Source: Candidatus Poribacteria bacterium
GTDB lineage: Bacteria > Poribacteria > WGA-4E > DTYX01
Assembly (NCBI GenBank): GCA_012961655.1
Contig: DTYX01000653.1
Location: 1 to 9,299 of the forward strand
Direction: 5' to 3'
DNA length: 9,299 nt
A model generated the notes under the pieces. The model did no database searches, was not told the DNA's origin, and saw nothing but the letters and a program-made list of their open reading frames with translations. A program made the translations under genes and the position numbers. Positions 1-7,157 of this stretch are shown in pieces (position 1 is the first letter of the stretch; every line of letters begins with the position of its first letter).

Positions 1-522
1 ACAAATAGCACAGGAGCTATTCGCAATCTCACTTTTGCTGAAATACGCTCCCTGGACGCGGGCAAAGGTGAACGTGTCCCTACGCTTGCAGAGGTTCTGG
101 AGGTCGTAAAAGATAGAGCCATCCTGCTCATTGAACTAAAAGGAGAGGGCGTGGAGGAACAGGCGGTTCAGACGGTTAAAGAGATGAAAATGGATGAGCG
201 GGTGATTTTTACCAGCTTCCATTTAGATAGGATTCGTAAGGTGAAGAATTTAGACGCTTCCCTAAAGGTTGGAGCAATCTTCGGACAGCCACCAGCGGAT
301 GCGTGTCAGCAGGCGTTGGAAGCGGGCGCAAGCGGCATCGGAGTTCATTACAGAAATTTGCGTCGGGAATTGGTTGAAGAGGCGCATGCCCATGGGCTGG
401 ACGTGCGCGCATGGAATCCTGATACAGTGCCGGAGATGCAGGCGATGATTGAACTGGGCGTGGATGGAGTGAGCAGTAATCGTCCCGATTTATTGATTCC
501 TTTGGTGCGCAGCTCACGTTGA
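1..522 (+). CDS. Glycerophosphodiester phosphodiesterase, C-terminal part (5' end outside window)
   Basis: The frame is open from base 1 to the TGA at 520-522 and gives 173 residues of a GDPD-family TIM barrel. Visible family signatures are the opening TNSTGAIRNLTFAEIRSLDAG, which corresponds to the family's TNGTG...LDAG segment; LLIELKGE (about residues 43-50), where the acidic residue of the ExK strand is a metal ligand in this family; and the end VRAWNPDTVPEMQAMIELGVDGVSSNRPDLL, which is the usual last barrel strand with VDG..SN/TDxPD. The enzyme hydrolyses glycerophosphodiesters to glycerol 3-phosphate and an alcohol. The N-terminal HRG motif and catalytic His lie upstream of the window, so activity cannot be judged and a signal peptide cannot be excluded. 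An internal ATG at 151 would give a fragment lacking half the barrel and is not the real start. The first gene of the next module starts about 75 bases downstream. Confidence 0.9.
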   Translation, partial: TNSTGAIRNLTFAEIRSLDAGKGERVPTLAEVLEVVKDRAILLIELKGEGVEEQAVQTVKEMKMDERVIFTSFHLDRIRKVKNLDASLKVGAIFGQPPADACQQALEAGASGIGVHYRNLRRELVEEAHAHGLDVRAWNPDTVPEMQAMIELGVDGVSSNRPDLLIPLVRSSR

Positions 523-597
523 GACAACCTGCGCTGGCTCAAATGTGGCGGCATGTGTTTACCGCTAATAGAGGCCAAACTATGGCTATTATGCGGA

Positions 598-759
598 ATG
601 CCTGAAGCTCAATTCGAGGTAAACATCCAGAGACGGACACACTTGTTCACTCTTGAAGAGGACCTTGCCGATAAGCTGACTGAAATCGCTTTATCAATGC
701 AAGTTCCCTCATCGGAGCTTATCAATTCCTGGTTGAGGCAGAAAATCATGGCTCAGTAA
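598..759 (+). CDS. Small ribbon-helix-helix (CopG/Arc-like) protein, putative DNA-binding regulator or antitoxin-like
   Basis: This encodes about 53 residues beginning MPEAQFEVNIQRR. The C-terminal 37 residues (FTLEEDLADKLTEIALSMQV followed by PSSELINSWLRQKIMAQ) fit the ribbon-helix-helix pattern: a short strand, a helix of the form L..L.E.A, a turn with S/P-S-S-E-L, and a second helix ending in a basic residue. RHH proteins bind DNA as dimers and are often antitoxins or autorepressors. The same frame is open from an ATG at 553, which would add 15 hydrophobic residues (MCLPLIEAKLWLLCG) that fit no RHH family. I prefer 598, though neither start has a strong Shine-Dalgarno. A TATTAT box at 587-592 would place transcription close to the 598 ATG, so a leaderless start is possible. 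The gene ends 41 bases before the restriction-modification gene, separated from it by a strong hairpin. The fold call rests on pattern only; no toxin partner is visible. Confidence 0.6.
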   Translation: MPEAQFEVNIQRRTHLFTLEEDLADKLTEIALSMQVPSSELINSWLRQKIMAQ

Positions 760-760
760 G

Positions 761-791
761 AAACCCGTTTTCTCGAAGAATACGGGTTTTT
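761..791 (+). terminator. Hairpin with T tract between the RHH-like gene and the methyltransferase gene
   Basis: Bases 761-768 (AAACCCGT) pair with 782-789 (ACGGGTTT). After a single T-T mismatch, 770-773 (TTCT) pairs with 777-780 (AGAA) around a CGA loop. The result is 12 base pairs in 29 bases, followed by T residues to 791. This has the form of an intrinsic terminator for the small upstream gene, or an attenuator for the large downstream gene, whose GGAG ribosome site begins at the next base (792). As DNA it is also a palindrome that a dimeric RHH protein could bind. Sequence alone cannot separate these roles. Confidence 0.6.
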
Positions 792-800
792 GGAGAACAA

Positions 801-3800
801 ATGCTAAAATCGTATCTGAAAAAAATATATGACATTGCTAATCGCGGAGATGCCAGGGAAGAAAGCTATTACTCTACTCTTGAAGGATTGTTAAAGGAAT
901 ATGCGGAATCAGCCGGCAAAAAAAATATCCACATAACAACGCTACCCAAAAAGACCGAAGCTGGCAATCCCGATTTTAGAATCTGGGACGGGACGCAACA
1001 TATCATCGGATACATTGAAGCCAAAGCGCCAACGGTTGAAAATTTAGATGGGATAGAAGATTCAGAGCAATTAAAACGCTATCGACATACCTTCCCGAAT
1101 TTGATATTAACCAACTTTTTTGAATTCAGACTTTATCGCAACGGCGTCTTGATAGATAAAGTCCTCATCGGCAGACCTTTTATCGCGCATAAACTTAAAA
1201 CCATCCCGCCGGTTGAGAAAGAATTCGATTTCTTAAAACTGCTTGAGAACTTCTTTTTATTCGCCCTGCCTAAAGTCTATGACGCTAAAAACCTGGCGGT
1301 AGAATTAGCAAAGAGGACGCGCTTTTTGAAGGCTTGTCTTGAGTGCGAAGCGTATCGAAAGGATGAAGTTATTGCACAGGAGTTGAAAGAGGGGAAAAGC
1401 TTTATCTTGGGATTCTATGAGGCGTTCAGAAAATATCTCATCGGCGGTCTTTCAAAAGAAGAGTTTGCTGACCTCTATTCACAAACCATCACTTATGGAC
1501 TTTTTGCCGCGCGAACTCGAGCGGAAAACGGCTTCAATAGAAAGCTCGCCTACAATAACATTCCACACACCATCGGAATTTTAAGGGATGTTTTCAAGTT
1601 CATCTCCCTCGGCGATTTACCTCAGCAGATGGAATGGATTATAGATGATATTTCAGAAGTCCTATCGGTTACTGATGTGAAAAATATCCTTCACCAATAT
1701 TTTCACGAAGGCAAAGGAAAAGACCCCATCGTCCATTTTTATGAGACTTTTCTGGCTGTGTATGACCCGCAGACGAGAGAGAAGAGGGGCGTCTATTACA
1801 CTCCAGAACCTGTGGTCTCCTACGTTGTCCGTTCTTTGCATCTTATGTTGAAAGAGCATTTTAATAGAGCAGATGGATTTGCAAGCGAGGCGGTTACCGT
1901 TTTAGACCCCGCTGCAGGAACGCTTACCTTTTTAGCTGAAGCAACCAATTTAGCGGTAAAAAAATTTGTCTCCAAATATGGCGAAGGCGGGAGAGAAAAT
2001 TTTATCAGAGAGCACATCCTTGAAAATTTCTACGCTTTTGAACTGATGATGGCGCCATACTCAGTCGGTCACTTAAAGATGTCTTTTCTTTTAGAAGAAC
2101 TTGGCTGTAAACTCCGAGGGGATGATAGGTTCAAGCTGTATCTCACCAACACTCTGGAGATGGAGGAACTCGCCCAAACCGAAATCCCCGGCATGGCTTC
2201 GCTCTCTGAGGAATCCCATTTAGCGGGCAAAGTCAAAAAAGAACAGCCTATTTTAGTGATACTCGGAAATCCGCCGTATTCAGGACATTCAGCAAATGCA
2301 AGCGAAAAGCACATCACAACAAGAACAAAGAATGGAAAAGAGAAAAGGCGGAAGATAAAAACCTGGATAGGAGAACGTATCGACGATTATAAATTTGTCG
2401 ATGGGAAACCTCTTGGAGAAAAAAATCCCAAATGGCTTCAAGATGATTATGTCAAGTTCATCCGTTTCGCCCAGTGGAAGATAGACCAGGCGGGCGAGGG
2501 AGTTTTGGGATTTATCACCAATCACAGCTACCTTGATAATCCAACCTTCAGAGGTATGCGGCAATCCCTGATGAACAGTTTCAATGAGATTTATATCTTA
2601 GACCTACACGGAAACAGCTTGAAGAGAGAGAAATGTCCAGGCGGTTCAAAGGACGAAAATGTATTCGATATTCAGCAGGGAGTAGCCATTGCACTTTTCA
2701 TAAAAAGTAAAGGCAGAGAGAAAGAATGCAACGTATATCATTCAGAGATTTGGGGATTGAGAGAAAAGAAATATGATTGGCTCTTGAAGAATGATATAAA
2801 AACAACCGACTGGCAGGAGTTGTCGCCGAAATCCGAATTTTATCTCTTTATTCCCAGAGATGAGAGGCTTTTGGAAAGTTATGAGAAGTATCACAAAATA
2901 ACTGAAATATTTCCGGTGAATAGCGTTGGCATTGTAACATCAAGGGACAAGTTTGTAATAGATTCTGATAAAAAAGCACTTGAACGGCGTATCAGGACGT
3001 TTCGCGATACCAAAATGCCTGATGAATTTGTCAGACAGGCTTTTAACTTGAGGGATAAATCAAACTGGAAATTAAAAGATGCAAGAGAAAAAGTAAGAGA
3101 GGACGAGGATTGGGAAAGTTCAATAACAAAGATTCTGTATAGACCTTACGATATCCAATGGATTTTTTATCACGATGAAGTTATTGAACGCTCTCGTAAA
3201 GAAGTCATGCGACATATGACGCCGAAGAATTTGGGATTGTGTATTGGTAGAGCAGGACAAGTTGTAGGATTAGAGAAACCTTGGAATATTGTTTTCTGCT
3301 CCGGTTACATTGAGGATTTTAATTTGTTCTATCGGGGTGGAAATGTGAATTTCCCACTCTATCTCTACCACGACGCAGACAAAAAAGACCTATTCAGCCA
3401 TGCGAAAGAGCCGGAGCAAAAACAACCCAATATTAGCCCCGAACTTATCGCCGCCCTCTCCGAAGTTTATGAGAAAGAACCAACACCAAAGGAGATTTTC
3501 TATTACATCTACGCTGTCCTCTATTCCAATATTTACCGAACAAAATACGCCGAGTTCCTGAAGATGGATTTTCCAAGAATTCCTTTCACAAAAAGCTATA
3601 AACTGTTCGGTAAGATGGCTGAATATGGGGAAAGGCTCGTTGAACTACATCTGCTTAAATCGACGGAACTCGACCTGCCCGTTGCCAAATTCCAGGGCAA
3701 AGGCGATGACAAAGTTGAAAAATTGAGGTATGATGAAAAAGAAGAGCGTGTCTACATCAATCAAAGCCGATATTTTGAAGGGGTTGCAGAAGAGGTTTGG

Positions 3801-3983
3801 CAGTATCAAATTGGCGGATATCAAGTTTGTAATAAGTGGCTGAAAGATAGGAAAGGAAAACGATTATCCCTCGATGATATGAAACGTTATTGCAAGATTG
3901 TTACATCCTTACAAAAGACAATTGAGATCCAGAAAGAGATTGATAGTATTTATCCAGAAGTGGAGAAGGAGACCGTAGAGTAA
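801..3983 (+). CDS. Single-chain restriction-modification enzyme: PD-(D/E)xK nuclease, N6-adenine methyltransferase and type ISP-like C-terminal domain
   Basis: 1060 residues; ATG at 801 with GGAG at 792-795. Residues 1-130 look like an Mrr/PD-(D/E)xK nuclease: NPD at 56-58 and EAK at 73-75 give the D58...E73-x-K75 triad. A helical spacer follows (about 140-320). The gamma-class N6-adenine methyltransferase has motif X-like GVYYTPEPVVSYVV (330-343), motif I LDPAAGTLTF (368-377, the AdoMet loop, with Leu at the usual second Gly) and motif IV NPPY (490-493, catalytic). The C-terminal third carries signatures of the type ISP C-terminal region: YRPYDIQWIFYHDEVIERSR (780-799), IYAVLYSNIYRTKYAEFLKM (903-922) and QYQIGGYQVCNKWLKDRKGK (1001-1020), the presumed target-recognition part. 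No Walker A or DEAD/DECH helicase motifs are seen, so it is shorter than true type ISP enzymes such as LlaGI (about 1500-1600 residues) and closer to type IIG/IIL architecture. It probably methylates and cuts the same asymmetric site; the site is unknown. Its composition is more A-rich than the flanking metabolic genes, consistent with transfer. Confidence 0.9.
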   Translation: MLKSYLKKIYDIANRGDAREESYYSTLEGLLKEYAESAGKKNIHITTLPKKTEAGNPDFRIWDGTQHIIGYIEAKAPTVENLDGIEDSEQLKRYRHTFPNLILTNFFEFRLYRNGVLIDKVLIGRPFIAHKLKTIPPVEKEFDFLKLLENFFLFALPKVYDAKNLAVELAKRTRFLKACLECEAYRKDEVIAQELKEGKSFILGFYEAFRKYLIGGLSKEEFADLYSQTITYGLFAARTRAENGFNRKLAYNNIPHTIGILRDVFKFISLGDLPQQMEWIIDDISEVLSVTDVKNILHQYFHEGKGKDPIVHFYETFLAVYDPQTREKRGVYYTPEPVVSYVVRSLHLMLKEHFNRADGFASEAVTVLDPAAGTLTFLAEATNLAVKKFVSKYGEGGRENFIREHILENFYAFELMMAPYSVGHLKMSFLLEELGCKLRGDDRFKLYLTNTLEMEELAQTEIPGMASLSEESHLAGKVKKEQPILVILGNPPYSGHSANASEKHITTRTKNGKEKRRKIKTWIGERIDDYKFVDGKPLGEKNPKWLQDDYVKFIRFAQWKIDQAGEGVLGFITNHSYLDNPTFRGMRQSLMNSFNEIYILDLHGNSLKREKCPGGSKDENVFDIQQGVAIALFIKSKGREKECNVYHSEIWGLREKKYDWLLKNDIKTTDWQELSPKSEFYLFIPRDERLLESYEKYHKITEIFPVNSVGIVTSRDKFVIDSDKKALERRIRTFRDTKMPDEFVRQAFNLRDKSNWKLKDAREKVREDEDWESSITKILYRPYDIQWIFYHDEVIERSRKEVMRHMTPKNLGLCIGRAGQVVGLEKPWNIVFCSGYIEDFNLFYRGGNVNFPLYLYHDADKKDLFSHAKEPEQKQPNISPELIAALSEVYEKEPTPKEIFYYIYAVLYSNIYRTKYAEFLKMDFPRIPFTKSYKLFGKMAEYGERLVELHLLKSTELDLPVAKFQGKGDDKVEKLRYDEKEERVYINQSRYFEGVAEEVWQYQIGGYQVCNKWLKDRKGKRLSLDDMKRYCKIVTSLQKTIEIQKEIDSIYPEVEKETVE

Positions 3984-4013
3984 AATTCAAAAATCTAAAT
4001 GAGGTGTATATAG

Positions 4014-4907
4014 ATGATTAATTTAGGTATTGTAGATTTTGACACGTCGCATGTGGTGGCGTTTACCCAACGTCTGAATCACATCGGAGTTTCAGAAGAA
4101 CAGTGGGTGGATGGCGCTAAAATTGTCATCGGTTGTCCGGGCGAATCGATTATGTCGCCGGAGCGGATTCCCGAATACACTAAAACCGTGAAAGAATTCG
4201 GCGTGGAATTGGTGGATAAACCGGAGGATATTATCGGCAAAGTCGATGGAGTTTTAGTTGAATCCGTAGATGGCAGCGTTCATTACGAACGCGCGAAACC
4301 GTTTATTGAAGCGGGTTTGCCGACTTACATTGATAAGCCTTTTGCCTGCTCTGTGAAAGACGCAAAAGCATTGGTCGAGCTTGCAGATAAAAATGGTGTT
4401 CCCTTGTTTTCCTCTTCATCGCTACGTTATGCGCTTGAGATTGTTGCGCTGAAGGAGAAGGAAGGGGAGATTGGGAAGGTTATCGGCGCTGACACTTACA
4501 GTCCAGCTTCACTATCACCGCGCAATCCAGGTCTGTTTAACTACGGAATTCATGCTGTGGAACCATTGTATGCGTTGATGGGGCCGGGCTGCGAATCCGT
4601 CCGCTCAGTTTCTACTGAAGGCGTAGATGTCGTAACTGGATTATGGAAGGACGGCAGAGTTGGCGTAGTTCGTGGCATACGCGCCGGCTCCGGCGGTTTC
4701 GGCTTCACCGCGTTTTGTGAAAAATCCATCCAGTCCGCGACTATCGACTCAGGATACATCTATCGAGAACTGTTGAAGCGTATAGTGGAAATGTTCCAAA
4801 CTGGCAAACCGCCGATTGATATTTCGGAAACCGTCGAAATCGTTGCGTTCATTGAGGCGGCAAATAAATCCGGGGAACAGGGTGCGAAGAGAGTGTCGTT
4901 GTTTTGA
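4014..4907 (+). CDS. Gfo/Idh/MocA-like oxidoreductase with an unusual nucleotide-binding loop
   Basis: 297 residues; ATG at 4014 with GAGGTG at 4001-4006 (seven-base spacing), 30 bases after the methyltransferase gene. Overall layout matches the Gfo/Idh/MocA family: an N-terminal Rossmann-type half, YIDKPFA (105-111) at the place of the catalytic EKP loop (here DKP, K108), and the C-terminal alpha/beta half with NYGIHAVEPLYALMG (177-190), whose His180 matches the family's usual active-site His. Family members are NAD(P)-dependent dehydrogenases or reductases of sugars and polyols. The N-terminal strand reads GIVDFDTSHVVAF in place of GxGxxG, and the 25-65 region is acidic and proline-rich, so cofactor binding may differ or be lost. 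The protein is shorter than the typical 330-400 residues. Two genes downstream lies a canonical family member (6021-7001), so they may work in one pathway. The substrate cannot be inferred. Confidence 0.8.
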   Translation: MINLGIVDFDTSHVVAFTQRLNHIGVSEEQWVDGAKIVIGCPGESIMSPERIPEYTKTVKEFGVELVDKPEDIIGKVDGVLVESVDGSVHYERAKPFIEAGLPTYIDKPFACSVKDAKALVELADKNGVPLFSSSSLRYALEIVALKEKEGEIGKVIGADTYSPASLSPRNPGLFNYGIHAVEPLYALMGPGCESVRSVSTEGVDVVTGLWKDGRVGVVRGIRAGSGGFGFTAFCEKSIQSATIDSGYIYRELLKRIVEMFQTGKPPIDISETVEIVAFIEAANKSGEQGAKRVSLF

Positions 4908-4918
4908 CACGATTTTTT
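4893..4918 (+). terminator. Weak terminator-like hairpin at the end of the first Gfo/Idh gene
   Basis: GTGTC (4893-4897) pairs with GACAC (4906-4910) around an eight-base loop, and six T residues follow at 4913-4918. The hairpin overlaps the stop codon at 4905-4907. The stem has only five pairs, so termination would be inefficient. It is listed as a candidate only. Confidence 0.35.
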
Positions 4919-4953
4919 CACCATAGGGGGGCTTTAAGAAGCAAGAACTTTCT

Positions 4954-4998
4954 CATAATGCGTAATACGTAATACGTAATTTTTCTTTTTACGTATTA
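4954..4998. repeat. CGTAATA heptamer repeat with an inverted arm
   Basis: Four head-to-tail seven-base units run through 4954-4981: CATAATG, CGTAATA, CGTAATA and CGTAATT. They are followed by a T-rich spacer and an opposite-orientation arm. TAATACGTAA at 4970-4979 is an exact reverse complement of TTACGTATTA at 4989-4998, with a nine-base pyrimidine loop. The element fills much of the spacer between the Gfo/Idh-like gene and the SDR gene. It resembles short tandemly repeated heptamers known from some cyanobacteria and other environmental bacteria. Its function is unknown. Confidence 0.7.
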
Positions 4999-5025
4999 GT
5001 CCACGGGGAGTTGATAGCAAGGTCT

Positions 5026-5916
5026 ATGAAAATATTAGTAACAGGTTCGGCGGGAGTGCTGGGAGGTAAAGTGGCAAAAGGTTTATCAGATAAATGTAAA
5101 TTGCGCGCAGCGGATATACTACCAGCCGATAGTCCTGCAAACTACAACGCACGACTTCATCTTAGCGGTGAATTTGTGCAAGTTGATTTTACGGATTACG
5201 CCCAGACCCGCGCTGTTGTCGAGGGATGCGATATTGTCGTTCATTGCGCCGCGATTCATCCGTGGAAGCAGTATACTGACGAACAGTATATCGATAACAA
5301 TGTCAAAGCCGCCTACCAGGTATTCAAAGCATGTGCCGAAGTAGGCGTGCAAAAGCTAGTCTTCACCAGTAGCATCGCAGCAGTGGGCTATAGCTTCTCG
5401 GTCGAGGAGATGCCTGTGACAGAGGAACAATCTCCTCGGAATACGGATTTGTATTCACTGACGAAAACGCTTTGCGAAGAGACCATCCGCATGTTCAACC
5501 GTCGTTCAGGTTTGAACGCTATCTGTCTGCGACCGACCAATTTCGTCCCTCGCGAAGGTTTGGAACTCGGCAGAGCCCTGTTGAGTTGTGGATTCACCCA
5601 TCCAGACGATGTGGCGTCGGCGCACTTGCGCGCTGTCGAGACGGAGGTAATCGGCGTCGAATACTGCTTCATAGCCCCCCGCGTGCCATATACACCCGAT
5701 GATATCAAACGCTCACAGACAGACTCAGCCGCCGTCATTGAACGCTACTATCCAGGTGCGGCGGCGTGGTTCGCCGCGCGAGGGATTGAAGTTGGTCCTC
5801 TGGGAACTCTATACAGCACTAAGAAGGCTAAAAATTTTCTGGGATGGCGACCTGAATGGGATTTTGAGAGATGGTGGAAGAGTGTAAAAAGAAACGATGT
5901 AAATCGTGATGCGTAA
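5026..5916 (+). CDS. NAD-dependent epimerase/dehydratase (extended SDR family)
   Basis: 296 residues from the ATG at 5026. The N-terminus MKILVTGSAGVLGG carries the extended-SDR GxxGxxG loop (GSAGVLG, 7-13). Asp52 sits in the VQVDFTD segment, HCAAIH (73-78) is the NNAG-equivalent loop, TSS at 114-116 supplies the active-site Ser/Thr and YSLTK (143-147) is the catalytic YxxxK. CLRPTNFVP (167-175) and the ending FLGWRPEWDFERWW (271-284) are also family-typical. The enzyme should bind NAD(P) and act on a nucleotide-sugar or free polyol or lactone; the substrate is unknown. The frame extends five codons upstream to a TTG at 5011, but that start abuts GGGGAG (5005-5010) with no spacing and adds residues before the first beta strand. 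An AAGG at 5019-5022 lies close to 5026, so the start is probable but not certain. The last codons (NDVNRDA) overlap a degenerate heptamer repeat and look like a recent tail. It lies between two Gfo/Idh/MocA genes. Confidence 0.88.
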   Translation: MKILVTGSAGVLGGKVAKGLSDKCKLRAADILPADSPANYNARLHLSGEFVQVDFTDYAQTRAVVEGCDIVVHCAAIHPWKQYTDEQYIDNNVKAAYQVFKACAEVGVQKLVFTSSIAAVGYSFSVEEMPVTEEQSPRNTDLYSLTKTLCEETIRMFNRRSGLNAICLRPTNFVPREGLELGRALLSCGFTHPDDVASAHLRAVETEVIGVEYCFIAPRVPYTPDDIKRSQTDSAAVIERYYPGAAAWFAARGIEVGPLGTLYSTKKAKNFLGWRPEWDFERWWKSVKRNDVNRDA

Positions 5917-5947
5917 GAGTCAGAAGTTACCGTACGTTTCACGTTTC
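5891..5947. repeat. ACGTTTC heptamer repeat with a degenerate inverted arm entering the SDR gene
   Basis: Two exact tandem units of ACGTTTC occupy 5934-5947. In the opposite orientation, GAAACGA at 5891-5897 matches the reverse complement of the unit at six of seven positions, followed by more degenerate seven-base steps up to the stop codon of the SDR gene. The arrangement resembles the CGTAATA element upstream, although the word is different. The left arm is weak and may be partly coincidental. Confidence 0.45.
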
Positions 5948-6020
5948 ACAGATTCGGTATAAGTCCTAGTTTGTATTGAACAAAGCAAATATACCCGTCA
6001 TACGTTTAGGAGGCAAACTT

Positions 6021-7001
6021 ATGGTTCGCATTGGTGTAGTTGGAGTTGGAGGGATGGGACGAGCTCACTGCAACTCGCTCCCGCAGGTGGGAAATTGTGA
6101 ATTTGTGGCTGTTGCCGATGTCCGCTCAGAAGCAGCTAACCAGGTCGCGGAGCAATTTAAAATCGGAGCGTTCGGCGATTATCGTGAGATGTTTGAGCTT
6201 ACGGATGGAATTGTTGTCGCAACGCCTCCGTTTGCGCACAGGGAAGTTGTTGTGGCAGCGGCTGAGGCAGGAGTTCACGTCTTTTGTGAGAAGCCGATAT
6301 CAGGCACGCTGGCGGATGCCGATGCCATGATTGAGGCAACCGACAAAGCGGGAGTGAAATTTATGATTGGACAGGTTTTGCGCTTCTATCCCGTCCATGT
6401 TCTGGGAAAAGAGATTGTCGACGCTGGGGAGATTGGAGATGTAGTCTATGTCGAGACCGATTATACAAGCCGATACAGCGCCCCCAGAACTCGACCGGAC
6501 AGTTGGTACGGTAGTATGGGCGGTCTCCTTGAAAACGGCATCCACAAAGCCGACTTGATAAACTGGTTCGGCGGCGAAGCGGAAACTGTCGCTTCAGAAG
6601 TCGGCAGCTTTTCAGGGTTTGAGGATTGGGAAGATTACGCCGTGACACTAATCAGATACAAATCGAACACCGTAGGAATCCTGCGCTGGGGACCATTCAT
6701 GGGCGCAAGGGGTACGAACGAGACTATCATCGATGGCTCTAAGGGTTCGATCCGATTGGATATGTCCGCAGGGAAGGTATATCAAAAATTGATAGGTGAA
6801 TCCGGGTGGACGGAATTGGTTCCAGAGTCGGAAGGTCCAAGCGGGGTCGTCGGCGAACTTGCCCACTTCGTGGATTGCATCCGAGAAGACAGAACACCTA
6901 TGGTGGACGGCAGAGCAGGACGCCATGCCATAGAAGTGGTTTTGGCCAGCTATCGCTCCGCCAAAGAGAAGAGCAAAGTCGTTTTGCCACTGACGGAATG
7001 A
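6021..7001 (+). CDS. Gfo/Idh/MocA family NAD(P)-dependent oxidoreductase
   Basis: 326 residues from the ATG at 6021, chosen because TAGGAGGC (6007-6014) is a near-ideal ribosome site at normal spacing. The same frame is open back to a TTG at 5976, but that start would add 15 residues before the Rossmann fold. Visible family features are RIGVVGVGGMGRAH (3-16, the GxGxxG dinucleotide loop), VAVADVR at the end of beta-2 (acidic D33), VATPPFAH (66-73), FCEKPIS (88-94, with Lys91 of the catalytic EKP motif) and GGLLENGIHKADLINWF (167-183), where H175 and D178 fit the family's proton-relay and substrate-binding positions. Length and motifs are ordinary for the family (inositol, glucose-fructose and related sugar dehydrogenases). 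It probably oxidises a sugar or cyclitol with NAD(P); specificity is not readable. It follows the SDR gene by about 100 bases, including a heptamer repeat, so co-transcription is plausible but unproven. Confidence 0.93.
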   Translation: MVRIGVVGVGGMGRAHCNSLPQVGNCEFVAVADVRSEAANQVAEQFKIGAFGDYREMFELTDGIVVATPPFAHREVVVAAAEAGVHVFCEKPISGTLADADAMIEATDKAGVKFMIGQVLRFYPVHVLGKEIVDAGEIGDVVYVETDYTSRYSAPRTRPDSWYGSMGGLLENGIHKADLINWFGGEAETVASEVGSFSGFEDWEDYAVTLIRYKSNTVGILRWGPFMGARGTNETIIDGSKGSIRLDMSAGKVYQKLIGESGWTELVPESEGPSGVVGELAHFVDCIREDRTPMVDGRAGRHAIEVVLASYRSAKEKSKVVLPLTE

Positions 7002-7023
7002 TGTAATATACTCTGCACGAATA

Positions 7024-7111
7024 ATTTCGGCAGATTCGTTACACAGGAATTTCCATTTCGGCTACGGGAACTTTATTATTCTTCTGCGTGGGAAATTTTT
7101 GCCATTTCGGC
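7024..7111. repeat. Three copies of ATTTCGGC upstream of the regulator promoter
   Basis: ATTTCGGC occurs at 7024-7031, 7055-7062 and 7104-7111. The last two copies are part of a longer identical word, CCATTTCGGCT, at 7053-7063 and 7102-7112. The third copy ends directly at the TTGACA box (7112-7117). Repeats placed like this next to a -35 element are candidate regulator-binding sites. No known factor is recognised. Confidence 0.5.
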
Positions 7112-7140
7112 TTGACAATTGTAATAAAAAAAAGTATCAT
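7112..7140 (+). promoter_or_regulatory. Sigma70-type promoter of the MerR/HspR-like gene
   Basis: TTGACA (7112-7117) is a perfect -35 box. A 17-base spacer separates it from TATCAT (7135-7140), five of six matches to the -10 consensus. The expected start is near 7147, leaving a leader of about 49 bases. The normal 17-base spacing differs from the 19-20 bases typical of promoters that MerR activators remodel, so repression would be the simpler mode of control. Confidence 0.7.
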
Positions 7141-7157
7141 TTACAAATCATAAAATC

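Noticed and set aside
209..578. Minus-strand open frames overlapping the GDPD gene
   Set aside because: They are antisense to a conserved coding region, lack ribosome sites and resemble no family.
523..4013. Transposon or integron boundaries around the restriction-modification module
   Set aside because: No terminal inverted repeats, target-site duplication, integrase or transposase could be found at either edge.
4954..4998. CRISPR array
   Set aside because: The units are seven bases in direct tandem without unique spacers, and no cas genes are present.
5011..5025. TTG start for the SDR gene giving five extra residues
   Set aside because: The purine-rich GGGGAG directly abuts the TTG, leaving no ribosome spacing, and the ATG at 5026 begins exactly at the first Rossmann strand.
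5976..6020. TTG start for the second Gfo/Idh/MocA gene giving 15 extra residues
   Set aside because: TAGGAGGC at 6007-6014 is ideally spaced for the ATG at 6021, and the extra residues precede the family's normal N-terminus.
7011..7039. Terminator after the second Gfo/Idh/MocA gene (TCTGC/GCAGA and ACGAAT/ATTCGT)
   Set aside because: The two stems are short and mutually overlapping, and no T tract follows.
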